Shown here piece after piece: positions 63,888-64,000 of a stretch of 64,000 nucleotides of DNA (position 1 is the first letter of the stretch; the number at the start of each line of letters is the position of its first letter). The stretch is from an uncultured Prolixibacteraceae bacterium (GTDB lineage: Bacteria > Bacteroidota > Bacteroidia > Bacteroidales > Prolixibacteraceae), in the NCBI GenBank assembly GCA_903834475.1, contig CAILJH010000123.1, positions 42,962-106,961 on the forward strand, in the 5' to 3' direction. A program made the translations under genes and the position numbers. The notes under the pieces are model-generated. The model was not told the DNA's origin and did no database searches. It was given only the letters and a program-made list of their open reading frames with translations.

Positions 63888-64000
63888 TTACTTTCCGGGC
63901 AATCCATATCATATAATTGGAGAATCTTTAAATTAGACCATTTTCAAATCTCAAATTATTTGGTCTTATACTCACCGGCATAGTCAATCGCACACATCGA

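Overview
The window reads as a chromosomal segment of a Bacteroidota bacterium, probably an anaerobic or facultative Bacteroidales/Marinilabiliales-like lineage. The pointers are a partial SprA (type IX secretion/gliding translocon), a C-terminal type IX sorting domain, an S46 dipeptidyl-peptidase, a KDO transferase (LPS outer membrane), a B12-dependent ribonucleotide reductase, an electron-bifurcating [FeFe] hydrogenase, promoter elements of the Bacteroidota TAnnTTTG type and an almost complete lack of Shine-Dalgarno sequences. The lineage call is inference; no rRNA or tRNA gene was recognised here.

Layout. 0-4 kb: the 3' part of sprA. 4.3-11.9 kb: a complete trpEGDCFBA operon on the + strand, preceded by a previously unlisted 19-codon leader peptide with three Trp codons and a rho-independent terminator, i.e. 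a trp attenuator. Short G/C-rich palindromic repeats sit in all but one of the trp intergenic gaps and are even translated at both ends of trpG. 11.9-12.8 kb: a small ORF and a decayed LytTR regulator. 12.8-23 kb (mostly - strand): a cation/proton antiporter, a two-gene radical-SAM DNA-repair/modification cassette, an SGNH hydrolase, nrdJ, waaA and rnhA. 23-31 kb: S46 peptidase, gltX, an aldo/keto reductase, a GH3 glycosidase and a hexapeptide acetyltransferase.

31.4-39.1 kb is a molybdenum region: on the - strand a Tat-exported xanthine-oxidase-family enzyme (2Fe-2S subunit plus molybdopterin subunit) with XdhC- and MocA-type maturation factors, and divergently on the + strand moaA-moaD-moaE-moeB. 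The cofactor genes, the insertion factors and a client enzyme are therefore side by side. 39.1-49 kb: an AraC regulator overlapping an outer-membrane protein gene, then hydC-hydB-hydA (NAD-linked bifurcating hydrogenase) with the maturase hydE 3 kb downstream, separated by ogt, cutC and an exported Gfo/Idh oxidoreductase. 49-57 kb: MarR regulator, P-type cation ATPase, a cytidylate-kinase-like protein and a TolC-EmrB-EmrA-type tripartite exporter. 57-64 kb: two uncharacterised soluble proteins, a hybrid histidine kinase whose N-terminus is ten exact-length 21-residue coiled-coil repeats, a decayed tyrosine recombinase, ychJ-like, rlmF and a secreted DUF2271/T9SS protein.

The most informative non-coding signals are the trp attenuator, the trp-focused repeat family (12 of 14 copies lie in or around the trp genes), a helically phased GTCATT/AATGAC array before the S46 gene's 3' end, and several composite hairpin repeats in the longer intergenic gaps. 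I found no CRISPR array, intact transposase, intact prophage or obvious defence system.
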